20,492 nucleotides of DNA from Methanobacteriota archaeon (GTDB lineage Archaea > Thermoplasmatota > Thermoplasmata > Methanomassiliicoccales > Methanomethylophilaceae), in the NCBI GenBank assembly GCA_023402275.1, contig JAEXCH010000007.1, forward strand, positions 1 through 20,492. The letters run 5' to 3'. Both the position numbers and the translations under genes were made by a program. Below the pieces are notes generated by a model, which saw only the letters and a program-made list of their open reading frames with translations, searched no databases and had not been told where the DNA came from. Within the stretch, counting starts at the first letter, position 1, and every line of letters begins with the position of its first letter. Of this stretch, positions 7,287-14,370 are shown piece after piece.

Positions 7287-8476
7287 TGCACCCGTCGGAA
7301 GAGATATACTGTGAGAAGAGCAGCAGGTTGAGAGGAAAGACCATAGTATTGGGAATAACAGGCAGTATAGCCGCAACAGAGTGTTTCTCATTCATCAGGG
7401 AGCTGATAAGGCATGGGGCAAAGGTCATACCTGTCATGACCCCCAGCGCAGTAAAGCTTGTGGCACCGGACGCCATAGAGTTCGCATCCGGAACAAGACC
7501 GATCCTGGAGCTTACTGGTCAGACCGAACACGTGACCTATCTGGGGGATCCATCTGCAGCTGATCTTTTCATAGTCTGTCCCGCGACAGCCAATACGATA
7601 TCGAAGATGGCCCAAGGTATAGATGATACCGCAGTTACATCAATGGCAACGATAGCACTCGGAGGAGGGATACCCGTTGCGGTGGCCCCCGCCATGCATG
7701 AACTGATGCTTGACAATCCCGCGGTATCCCGTAACCTCAGGACCCTAAAGGAGTGGGGGGTGCACATAATCGGACCTCACAGGGACGGGGTCAGAGCAAA
7801 GGCGGCATCCAAGGACGAGATAACATCATGGGCGATAAAGCTCCTTTCCAGAAATGATCTTGCGGGAAGACGTATACTAATAATCGGAGGAAGGAGCGAG
7901 GAGCCTTTGGACTCCATGAGGATGATAACGAACAGATCCACAGGGCAGATGTCCGTAGCTCTGGCACAGCGTGCATTCGAGAGAGGTGCCGATGTAGAGC
8001 TTTGGATGGGGGGATGCGGTGTATCCCTGCCAGACTTCCTGAAGATAAGGAGATTCTCGACCGTTTCCGATCTTGTCGGCATGGTCAAGACCATAGATCA
8101 TGATCTTGTGATCATGCCTGCCGCTTTAGCGGACTTCACTCCCTCCCAAAGGGTGGACGGAAAGATACCCAGCGACAATTCATTTGATATAACTCTCAAT
8201 CCTGTTCCAAAGGTCCTGCCGATGGTCAGGGAAAGATGCGAGAATGTGATAGGTTTCAAGGCGGAATCAGGACTCAGTCTTTCCGATCTTGAGGCAAAGG
8301 CAAGGGGACGCATGAAGGAATACGATCTCAAAGCGGTCGTCGCCAACGACATAGATGATGCAGGAAGATCCACGTCATCGGTCATATTGGTGACAAAAGG
8401 ACCGTCGAAGAACATAACCGGCACTAAGATCGAGGTCTCGGACGAGATCCTGAACTATTGTGCGGAAATATTATGA
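7286..8476 (+). CDS. coaBC: Bifunctional phosphopantothenoylcysteine decarboxylase / phosphopantothenate-cysteine ligase
   Basis: Makes 4'-phosphopantetheine from 4'-phosphopantothenate and cysteine. The N-terminal flavoprotein decarboxylase half (about residues 10-185) shows GITGSIAATE, then the conserved EHVTYLGDPSAAD, PATANTISKMAQG and APAMHELM motifs. The last carries His where the E. coli PAMN motif has Asn, which I recall as usual for archaeal members. The C-terminal ligase half has NRSTGQMSVALAQRAFERG, PAALADFTP, FKAESG and VVANDI. The 396-residue length is typical of the fusion. I chose ATG 7286 over the preceding GTG at 7283; GGAG at 7273-7276 is the likely ribosome binding site. It overlaps tmk by one base and pantoate kinase by four (ATGA), linking two CoA-pathway enzymes in one operon. 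Confidence 0.93.
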   Translation: MHPSEEIYCEKSSRLRGKTIVLGITGSIAATECFSFIRELIRHGAKVIPVMTPSAVKLVAPDAIEFASGTRPILELTGQTEHVTYLGDPSAADLFIVCPATANTISKMAQGIDDTAVTSMATIALGGGIPVAVAPAMHELMLDNPAVSRNLRTLKEWGVHIIGPHRDGVRAKAASKDEITSWAIKLLSRNDLAGRRILIIGGRSEEPLDSMRMITNRSTGQMSVALAQRAFERGADVELWMGGCGVSLPDFLKIRRFSTVSDLVGMVKTIDHDLVIMPAALADFTPSQRVDGKIPSDNSFDITLNPVPKVLPMVRERCENVIGFKAESGLSLSDLEAKARGRMKEYDLKAVVANDIDDAGRSTSSVILVTKGPSKNITGTKIEVSDEILNYCAEIL

Positions 8477-9330
8477 CCTCGGCGTTCAGTCCCGCACACA
8501 TAACCTGTTTCTTCAGACCTGTTGGATCAGATGACATTCTAAGCAAAGGGTCCAGAGGAGCAGGCATACGGCTTTCGAAGGGAACGACAGTTCATATCAG
8601 TGAGATATCCGGCAGAACAAAGGTGACCCTGAACGGACATTCCCAAAAGGCACCGATAACAGAACATGTTCTGAGGAACATGTCCCCTGATAGGAATTTC
8701 GATGTAACTGTGGAATGCGATCTGCCTTTAGGCCAGGGATTCGGGATGAGCGCATCAGGTGCTGTTGCCGCAGCTCTCTGTCTTTCTGAGATGACAGGTA
8801 AGAGCAGACAGGACGCATTCGAAGCGGCACACAGGGCGGAAGTGGAATGCGGAGGAGGTCTGGGAGACGTTGCAGGAATAATGTGCGATTGCCACCAACC
8901 CATCAGGATACGGGAAGGGATACCGCCTGCGGGATCGATCATCGACGGAGGCATCGCCTTTGAAAGTCTGTCCCTTGTGATAATCGGTGATGAACTTAGA
9001 ACATCCTCCGTTCTGAACGATCCCGGGACCGTCAGCAGGATATGCGAGGCCGGGGACCGCGCGATGTTCGATTATCTCTCTGACACAACAAGGAATTCCC
9101 TGTTCAGGATATCGAACCGGTTCTCTAAGGAATCCGGAGTAATAAGCGACGACATTGAGAGCATGACATTTAAATTAGGGGCAGAAGGAATAAGGTCGTC
9201 CATGTGTATGCTGGGAAACAGCATCTTCTCTGATTCACCCAGTGATGTTATAGAGGATATCATAGGGGATCCGTTAATTATCGGCACATCATCCACGGAC
9301 GTGCCGGCCCAGATCATTCGAAAAGCGTGA
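8473..9330 (+). CDS. Pantoate kinase (archaeal GHMP kinase of CoA synthesis)
   Basis: A 285-residue GHMP-superfamily kinase. In most archaea this enzyme phosphorylates pantoate to 4-phosphopantoate, which phosphopantothenate synthetase then joins to beta-alanine, replacing the bacterial PanC/PanK order. The N-terminus SAFSPAHITCFF is characteristic of pantoate kinase. The GHMP ATP-binding motif LPLGQGFGMSASGAVAAA lies at about residues 84-101. Later conserved segments include AHRAEVECGGGLGDVAGI. The ATG at 8473 overlaps the coaBC stop as ATGA, so translation is coupled. Its neighbour coaBC acts later in the same pathway, which supports the call. The partner phosphopantothenate synthetase is not in the window. 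The last 17 bases overlap the convergent DUF357 gene. Confidence 0.88.
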   Translation: MTSAFSPAHITCFFRPVGSDDILSKGSRGAGIRLSKGTTVHISEISGRTKVTLNGHSQKAPITEHVLRNMSPDRNFDVTVECDLPLGQGFGMSASGAVAAALCLSEMTGKSRQDAFEAAHRAEVECGGGLGDVAGIMCDCHQPIRIREGIPPAGSIIDGGIAFESLSLVIIGDELRTSSVLNDPGTVSRICEAGDRAMFDYLSDTTRNSLFRISNRFSKESGVISDDIESMTFKLGAEGIRSSMCMLGNSIFSDSPSDVIEDIIGDPLIIGTSSTDVPAQIIRKA

Positions 9331-9607
9331 AGAGGACGTCATCCTCCCCAACATCGAAAAGACCGATCCTGGCACCGCAATCCAGCCATCCGTGTGCGTA
9401 ATTGACCGCGGCAAAGGCGGTGACAAGATCCCCTGACTCACGGAAGTGTACTGCGTCGTTGTAATACGATGTGGCCATCTCTAAGAAATCGTCTGCCAAT
9501 CTCTTTCCGTACGATCTCTCCGGGGATGCGATGACAAGTTTATCCAGTGCCCTCTTGGTTATGTCAAGATATCTGTCGATCTTATCCTCGGTAATGGTAT
9601 TGAGCAT
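9314..9607 (-). CDS. DUF357 family protein
   Basis: A 97-residue all-helical protein matching archaeal DUF357: KIDRYLDITKRALDKL, ASPERSYGKRLADDFLEMATSYYNDA at about residues 28-53, and AFAAVNYAHGWLDCGARIGLFDV at about residues 64-86. The YAHGWLD-GAR-GLFDV signature is the strongest evidence. Biochemical function is unknown; the helical hairpin layout suggests a protein-interaction role, which is inference. It has its own TATA-like box 28 bases upstream (minus strand ATTTTTATC, about 9631-9639) and no ribosome binding site, consistent with a leaderless mRNA. Its 3' end overlaps pantoate kinase by 17 bases on the opposite strand. Confidence 0.87.
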   Translation of the reverse strand: MLNTITEDKIDRYLDITKRALDKLVIASPERSYGKRLADDFLEMATSYYNDAVHFRESGDLVTAFAAVNYAHGWLDCGARIGLFDVGEDDVLFTLFE

Positions 9608-9684
9608 TCAATTGGATTATGTTGCACGATGATAAAAATGTGGTGGCAATAAACAAGATATGTTGATCATGAAATGATTGTCGA

Positions 9685-10509
9685 TCACATGAGAACAGTT
9701 GTATTGAACAATCTTGTTTGTCGAGTACCGGGTGGACCCACCTTTGGAGGATAGTAAAGTCCGATTATCATCCAAGTCCCCCAAACATGGTGTGTTCCTA
9801 CAAAGAAATGAAGATCATGCTCGTCCTTGAATTTATCAAAGAATTTCTGGTGCATCTTCTCCCATACCGCATCTTCTGTTCCATATATGTCCAACCATGA
9901 TCTAGAGGACTCGTATATTTCCCAGTCCTCACACATGACCTCATGCGGTTTATCTTCACCTTCACATTTGAATTTGTAACGATAATATCTTTCAAGACCG
10001 TCGATAACAGGAATCTGTTTCATATCTGTAGAACCATCCTTTGTATCAAAGATCATTTGCATGACCTTACGACGACTCTTCACCTCCTCTTCAATGGTCT
10101 TATTAATGGAATCCGATCGATACAGCTCATACAACTCTGATGGACGGACCACTCCCAAACTGACTCCTTTTTCTTTCAATTCAGAGAAATTCTTTGATAC
10201 TAGAGGTAATATGAGACTATTTCTCTCTGCCCAGTTGTAATCCGTGCCAATGTGACCTATCACTTTTATGTGTTCTCCAATTATCTTGTAACTCTCAGGT
10301 CTTTGATCTTCTGTAGCCTTTTCGCATTCAACTTCGATCCAGTCATATTTGTTGAATTTTGCATCCTTATCGCAGAACATCCTATAGGGTATGGGATAGA
10401 GTCTGACGAATTCTCCATCTTCTGTGATGCCTGCGGTACAAACAGAAGCTCCATATTTATTACTGGGAACGGGTTCTGCTTTTACGATCACAAGGACCTT
10501 CTTTCTCAT
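9685..10509 (-). CDS. Uncharacterised protein coupled to AbrB-DUF488; possible OB-fold-type N-terminus
   Basis: A 274-residue soluble protein of unknown function with no signal peptide or membrane segment. Two parts stand out. The N-terminus has a beta-rich stretch KKVLVIVKAEPVPS followed by CTAGITEDGEFVRLYPI (residues 24-40) and DWIEVECEK. The pattern C-x-AG...G-x-(W/F)-(I/V)-R is reminiscent of dual-OB (DuOB-like) domains, a weak resemblance. The C-terminus has HFFVGTHHVWGTWMIIGLYYPP (about residues 234-255), which looks like a conserved core. The middle holds a charged helix, KTIEEEVKSRRKVM, and the segment DGLERYYRYKFKCEG. Its start overlaps the DUF488 stop by four bases (ATGA), so the two are made together. 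The gene is visibly richer in A+T and A/T-ending codons than its neighbours, which hints at horizontal acquisition. I do not assign a function. Confidence 0.75.
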   Translation of the reverse strand: MRKKVLVIVKAEPVPSNKYGASVCTAGITEDGEFVRLYPIPYRMFCDKDAKFNKYDWIEVECEKATEDQRPESYKIIGEHIKVIGHIGTDYNWAERNSLILPLVSKNFSELKEKGVSLGVVRPSELYELYRSDSINKTIEEEVKSRRKVMQMIFDTKDGSTDMKQIPVIDGLERYYRYKFKCEGEDKPHEVMCEDWEIYESSRSWLDIYGTEDAVWEKMHQKFFDKFKDEHDLHFFVGTHHVWGTWMIIGLYYPPKVGPPGTRQTRLFNTTVLM

Positions 10510-11108
10510 AGGTGTATGACCTCATACCCAATATTTGACAGCTCTTTTGCGATTATCTTCCTATGGCAGTGGACATATGATAATTCAAAACACATCAAAG
10601 CGGACGGGGTGGACGACACATAATCATCAAGTAAGAGAATCTGATCACAAGCCTCATTCTTCAAGTATGATTCATATCTCTCGAAGAATAGTCTTTCTGA
10701 ACCTCCTTCTTTATACTCATGTCGGATATCTGAAGGGGAACCCAATCTGGGCATGTGTATATACTCAATGTATTCTTCAGTCAATGCCTCTCTGAGTTTT
10801 GTCTTTGAGAATCCCTTCTTTCTGCTTATTGGCTTTTCTCTGACGTCGATCAGTTGTTTGATGCCGTGCGTCTTTAGTCTATTAATGAACTTATCGATAT
10901 CTCTTGATTCATATCCTATTGTGAATATTGTTTTGTGTTTTTCTTCTTCCTCAATGCTGAAATGCGAAAGGGGTTTCACAAAAGATATCGTTGTACCGTC
11001 AGTCATCACATTGAGGGTCGCTCCAGCTTGAATTTGAGCAGATTCGCATACACTTTTTGGTAATATGATCTGAAGACTTGAACCATTTTTTGTTACTTTC
11101 GGACACAT
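10506..11108 (-). CDS. DUF488 protein with an N-terminal AbrB/SpoVT-like domain
   Basis: A 200-residue two-domain protein. Residues 1-46 look like a SpoVT/AbrB-type DNA-binding domain: VTKNGSSLQIILPKSV, then QIQAGATLNVMTDGTTISFVKP, the usual swapped-hairpin pattern seen in antitoxins and transition-state regulators. Residues 60-198 are DUF488: TIGYESRDIDKFINRLKTHGI, DVREKPISRKKGF, EYIHMPRLGSP, then the CFE (173-175) and CHR (181-183) motifs preceding KIIAKEL. DUF488 has no settled biochemical function. The fusion suggests the protein binds DNA, perhaps its own promoter, where an AATAC-N7-GTATT inverted repeat sits between TATA box and start codon. It is the first gene of a two-gene operon and is coupled by ATGA to the 274-residue protein. 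Base composition is A+T-rich compared with flanking genes. Confidence 0.85.
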   Translation of the reverse strand: MCPKVTKNGSSLQIILPKSVCESAQIQAGATLNVMTDGTTISFVKPLSHFSIEEEEKHKTIFTIGYESRDIDKFINRLKTHGIKQLIDVREKPISRKKGFSKTKLREALTEEYIEYIHMPRLGSPSDIRHEYKEGGSERLFFERYESYLKNEACDQILLLDDYVSSTPSALMCFELSYVHCHRKIIAKELSNIGYEVIHL

Positions 11109-11118
11109 TAATTTAATT

Positions 11119-11141
11119 AATACTTAAGTTGTATTTATAAA
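11119..11141 (-). promoter_or_regulatory. Promoter and candidate operator of the AbrB-DUF488 operon
   Basis: The minus-strand TATA box (TTTATAAA, 11134-11141) is centred about 29 bases before the ATG at 11108. Between it and the start codon an inverted repeat, AATAC at 11119-11123 and GTATT at 11131-11135, is separated by 7 bases and touches the TATA box. A protein bound there would block transcription initiation. The AbrB-like domain of the first gene is the natural candidate, by inference. Confidence 0.45.
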
Positions 11142-11236
11142 TAATTTGAATATAATTAAAACAATATCGTACTGCACCCGATGATCTGGAGTTATATTGG
11201 TCCTTGAAGAAAGACAAAGATATGCGGATGCGTATG

Positions 11237-11246
11237 TAATTATAAT
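11237..11246 (+). promoter_or_regulatory. TATA-like box of the prs-proS-trmI operon
   Basis: TAATTATAAT is centred about 25 bases before the ATG at 11267, with no ribosome binding site in between. This fits a leaderless transcript. The remaining spacer from 11142 to 11236 contains A+T-rich sequence and no recognisable gene. Confidence 0.45.
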
Positions 11247-11266
11247 ATCATGGGAATTATGGAATC

Positions 11267-12127
11267 ATGATAATAGTCGGGGGATCATCTTCAAGGGATC
11301 TTGCTAAAGAACTTTCGAACATACTGGAATGCCCATACATACAGGCAGCTACGACCAGATTCCCTGACGGAGAATGCTATACCCGAATAGATGTCGAATC
11401 ATTGAACGATGATGTGGTGATCGTTCAGAACACCTACCCCGACTCCAATATGATAGAGATGTTCCTCCTGCAGGATGCGGTCAAGAAGATGGGTGCAAAG
11501 ACGATAACGTTGGTCATCCCGTACTTCGGATATGCAAGGCAGGACAGGGTATTCAAACCCGGGGAACCGGAGAGCGCAAAGGTCATGACCAAACATCTGG
11601 GTCTAATGTGCGATCGTGTTCTGACCGTTGATATACACAAGGAGTCCATCCTTGATTACTTCGATTGTCCTCATAAGGACCTCAAAGCAGCTCCTGCAAT
11701 CGCAGATTACTTCAAAGGAAGGAAGATCGATCTTGTCCTTTCTCCTGATGTAGGTGCAAAGGACAGGGCAAAGGCGGTAGGAGAGAGGATGGGCGTACCA
11801 TACGATCATCTGGAGAAGATACGTCTGTCAGGTTCCGAGGTAAAGATCTTCCCCGCTCAGATGGACTGTAAGGGCAAGAACGTCCTGATAGTCGATGACA
11901 TGATCTCCACAGGCGGGACCATAGTCGCAGCGAAACAGGCTTTGAAAGAGGCAGGTGCCGAGAGCGTTTCCGTCGCATGTACCCATGGGATATTCGTGAA
12001 CAATGCCTTAGAGAGACTCACAGGCAATTCCTTGGACGCGGTCCTATGCTGCAACACGCTGGAGAATGAGGTATCCCACATATCCGTTGCTGATATAATC
12101 GCCGATGCATTGAAAGAGAAGTGGTGA
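11267..12127 (+). CDS. prs: Ribose-phosphate pyrophosphokinase (PRPP synthase)
   Basis: Converts ribose 5-phosphate and ATP to PRPP, the precursor for purine, pyrimidine, histidine and tryptophan synthesis. The 286-residue length matches archaeal short-form enzymes. Visible motifs are FPDGECYTRI near residue 32, the ATP-binding PYFGYARQDRVFKPGE (85-100), DIHKESILDYF (122-132), the SPDVGAKDRAKAVG stretch (159-172), and the PRPP-binding loop VLIVDDMISTGGT (206-218). All key segments are intact. The gene follows a TATA-like box with no ribosome binding site and is followed after 2 bases by proS. A purine operon lies three genes downstream, metabolically consistent but transcribed from its own promoter. 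Confidence 0.95.
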   Translation: MIIVGGSSSRDLAKELSNILECPYIQAATTRFPDGECYTRIDVESLNDDVVIVQNTYPDSNMIEMFLLQDAVKKMGAKTITLVIPYFGYARQDRVFKPGEPESAKVMTKHLGLMCDRVLTVDIHKESILDYFDCPHKDLKAAPAIADYFKGRKIDLVLSPDVGAKDRAKAVGERMGVPYDHLEKIRLSGSEVKIFPAQMDCKGKNVLIVDDMISTGGTIVAAKQALKEAGAESVSVACTHGIFVNNALERLTGNSLDAVLCCNTLENEVSHISVADIIADALKEKW

Positions 12128-12129
12128 AG

Positions 12130-13536
12130 ATGGCCTTGGAGAAAGAGGATAATTTCGGTGATTGGTATCTTGACATAGTCGAGAAGGCCAACCTTTCGGA
12201 TAAAAGATACCCGATAAAAGGAATGAACGTCTGGACGCCTTACGGTTGGAAGGCGATGAGGAACATAGACACCTACATCCGTCAGGAACTGGATGCCACA
12301 GGACACGATGAGGTCTGTTTTCCGCTAATGATACCGGAGACAGAGTTCAAGAAGGAGAAGGATCACATAAAGGGATTCGATTCCGAGGTATATTGGGTGA
12401 CGCATGCCGGCCTTAATGAACTGGATGTCAGACTCGTCCTCAGGCCAACATCCGAGACCTCAATGTATCCAATGTTTGCCCTCTGGGTAAGATCGCATCA
12501 GGATCTTCCACTCAAGGTGTATCAGATAGTCAACACGTTCCGTTACGAGACCAAGCAGACCCGTGCGTTCATGAGGGTAAGGGAGATCCATTTCTTTGAA
12601 TCACATACATGCCACGTATCCGAAGAGGATGCACAATGCCAGATCGATGAGGATGCTGAGATACTGTCAAGATTGGCAAAGAGACTGTGTCTGCCGTACT
12701 TCCTTTCGGTCAGGACCGATTGGGACAAGTTCCCGGGCGCTCACTACACGGTCGGTATAGACACCGTCATGCCCAATGGAAAAACCCTTCAGATAGGATC
12801 GATACACCATTACCGCACCAATTTCTCCATACCTTATGAGATAACATACGAGGCAGAGGACGGTGAACACAAGTTCGTTCACCAGACGACCTTCGGAATG
12901 AGTGAGAGGCTCTTGGGAGCGATAATCGGGGTCCATTCCGATGATAAAGGATTGATAATGCCTCCCGATGTTGCTCCGTTCCAAGTAGTGATAATACCGA
13001 TAGTCTCCAAGGACAACGGACCGTTGGTGATCGATGCGGCAAAGGTCCTGGCCTCAAGACTCACAGACTATGGAATAAGGGTTAAACTTGACGACAGGGA
13101 TGCAAGGCCCGGCAGCAAGTACTTCGATTGGGAGATCAAAGGTGTTCCGCTCAGACTCGAATTGGGAGGAAGGGACATAGAGAACAATGTCGCCACCTTC
13201 GCAAGAAGGGATACGGGAGAGAAAGGAACGATCGATCTGAAGAATATCGGCGAAGGGGTGGAACTCCTCCTGAGGATGATATCCTCGTCATTACTTGAAA
13301 AGGCCAAAGAATCCCAGATGTCAAAGGTCCAGGATATTGATTCGCTTGATAACATACCGGAGAACAAGATACTGAGATTCGGATGGTGCGGCTGTGAGGA
13401 ATGCGGCCACAAGTTCGAGGATACATATGACCTTAAGATCCTGGGAACATCCTACCTCCCAGAAGAATACAACGGCAAGTGCATAATATGCGGAAAGGAG
13501 ACCAAACTTCCCACGCTTGCCGCACGCACGATGTGA
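12130..13536 (+). CDS. proS: Prolyl-tRNA synthetase, archaeal/eukaryotic type
   Basis: Charges tRNA-Pro with proline. The 468-residue protein is the archaeal/eukaryotic ProRS without the bacterial editing insertion. Class II motifs are visible: LRPTSET near 104-110, FRYETKQTRAFMRVREIHFFE at about 137-157 (motif 2), and GAIIGVHSDDKGLIMPPDVAP (motif 3). An anticodon-binding domain follows (VIIPIVSKDNGPLVIDAAKVL). The C-terminal zinc module has C422-x2-C425 and C451-x2-C454. The protein ends in ARTM, whereas archaeal and eukaryotic ProRS of this type normally end in Tyr. I chose ATG 12130 over GTGs at 12121 and 12124 because it lies 2 bases after the prs stop and is preceded by GGTG. trmI starts 4 bases downstream. 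Confidence 0.95.
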   Translation: MALEKEDNFGDWYLDIVEKANLSDKRYPIKGMNVWTPYGWKAMRNIDTYIRQELDATGHDEVCFPLMIPETEFKKEKDHIKGFDSEVYWVTHAGLNELDVRLVLRPTSETSMYPMFALWVRSHQDLPLKVYQIVNTFRYETKQTRAFMRVREIHFFESHTCHVSEEDAQCQIDEDAEILSRLAKRLCLPYFLSVRTDWDKFPGAHYTVGIDTVMPNGKTLQIGSIHHYRTNFSIPYEITYEAEDGEHKFVHQTTFGMSERLLGAIIGVHSDDKGLIMPPDVAPFQVVIIPIVSKDNGPLVIDAAKVLASRLTDYGIRVKLDDRDARPGSKYFDWEIKGVPLRLELGGRDIENNVATFARRDTGEKGTIDLKNIGEGVELLLRMISSSLLEKAKESQMSKVQDIDSLDNIPENKILRFGWCGCEECGHKFEDTYDLKILGTSYLPEEYNGKCIICGKETKLPTLAARTM

Positions 13537-13540
13537 TATA

Positions 13541-14308
13541 ATGGCCTTCAAAGAGGATGAGACGATCTATCTTGTCGACGGATCAGGAAAAAGGATCTGG
13601 ATCAAGGTATCATATGAGATGTTGAAGATCCCATCCCTCGGAACGGTGGACGGTTCTAGGTTCAAGGACCTCGACGACGGGTCCAAGGTGAACATAATAG
13701 GGAAGGATTATGCGGTGTTCAGGCCAGGGACCTTAGAGCTCATGGAATCCTTGGACAGAGGGGCACAGATAATAAACCCTAAGGATGCGGCAACCATAAT
13801 CCTGAACTGTGACGTAAGAAGCGGGAAGACCGTTCTGGAAGTGGGTGCAGGATCGGGAGGTCTGACCACAGCACTCCTCAGTGCAGTTGCACCTGATGGG
13901 AAGGTACACACGCTGGAGTTCAAGGAGGACAATGCGAAGAAGGTCCTCAAGAACATCAGACGCACAGGTCTTGACAGATACTGGGGACACACTATCGGAG
14001 ATGCAAGGGATACGAAGGTAGACATGATCGCCGATGCTCTGATCATGGACATGCCCGACCCATGGTTGGCGTTGGACAATCTTTACGACAATCTCAGATC
14101 GGGCGGAAGGATATGCTCGTATGTCCCGAACATGAATCAAGCGGAGATGATAGTCACCGCATTGAGGTATAAGGGATTCGTCGAGGTATACGCATTGGAG
14201 AACATACAACGCGGCCTTGAGGTACATCCAGGGGGAGTAAGGCCATCATTCGAGATGCTGGGTCATACTGGATACCTTATATTCGGAAGGAAAGCCGGCA
14301 TATTATGA
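13541..14308 (+). CDS. trmI: tRNA (adenine-N1-)-methyltransferase TrmI (m1A57/58)
   Basis: A SAM-dependent methyltransferase that methylates adenine N1 in the T-loop of tRNA (positions 57/58 in archaea). The 255-residue protein has an N-terminal beta domain typical of TrmI, RGAQIINPKDAATIIL near residues 73-88, SAM motif I VLEVGAGSGGLTTALL at about 98-113, HTLEFKEDNAKKVLKNI (acidic SAM ligand), and the catalytic-region motif DALIMDMPDPWLAL. The start at ATG 13541 lies 4 bases after the proS stop. An ORF extension to 13517 inside proS is unlikely to be used. Its neighbour proS also acts on tRNA. It is the last gene of the prs-proS-trmI operon. Confidence 0.92.
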   Translation: MAFKEDETIYLVDGSGKRIWIKVSYEMLKIPSLGTVDGSRFKDLDDGSKVNIIGKDYAVFRPGTLELMESLDRGAQIINPKDAATIILNCDVRSGKTVLEVGAGSGGLTTALLSAVAPDGKVHTLEFKEDNAKKVLKNIRRTGLDRYWGHTIGDARDTKVDMIADALIMDMPDPWLALDNLYDNLRSGGRICSYVPNMNQAEMIVTALRYKGFVEVYALENIQRGLEVHPGGVRPSFEMLGHTGYLIFGRKAGIL

Positions 14309-14327
14309 CCAATGCTCGGATCGCAAG

Positions 14328-14350
14328 TTAAAGTATAAACTTTAATTATA
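14328..14350 (+). promoter_or_regulatory. Promoter of the purS-purL-purQ operon with overlapping perfect inverted repeat
   Basis: A perfect 7-bp inverted repeat, TTAAAGT at 14328-14334 and ACTTTAA at 14339-14345 with a 4-base ATAA spacer, overlaps the TATA-like box TTTAATTATA (14341-14350). The TATA centre is about 25 bases before the purS ATG at 14371, with no ribosome binding site, so the mRNA is probably leaderless. A repeat covering the TATA/BRE region is well placed for repression of purine synthesis. Which regulator binds is unknown. Confidence 0.5.
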
Positions 14351-14370
14351 CGCGCGTGTTACATCAACCA

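Noticed and set aside
9660..9690. Short inverted repeat TGATC...GATCA downstream of the 274-residue protein gene
   Set aside because: Only 5 base pairs and without a T-run on the minus strand; too weak to call a terminator.
10252..11031. Plus-strand open frames inside the A+T-rich cassette
   Set aside because: They oppose the DUF488 and partner genes, are Phe/Ser-rich and show no ribosome binding site; A+T-rich shadow frames.
11142..11236. Possible small RNA or gene remnant in the prs upstream spacer
   Set aside because: No stable hairpin, promoter-terminator pair or translated similarity could be seen; left as spacer.
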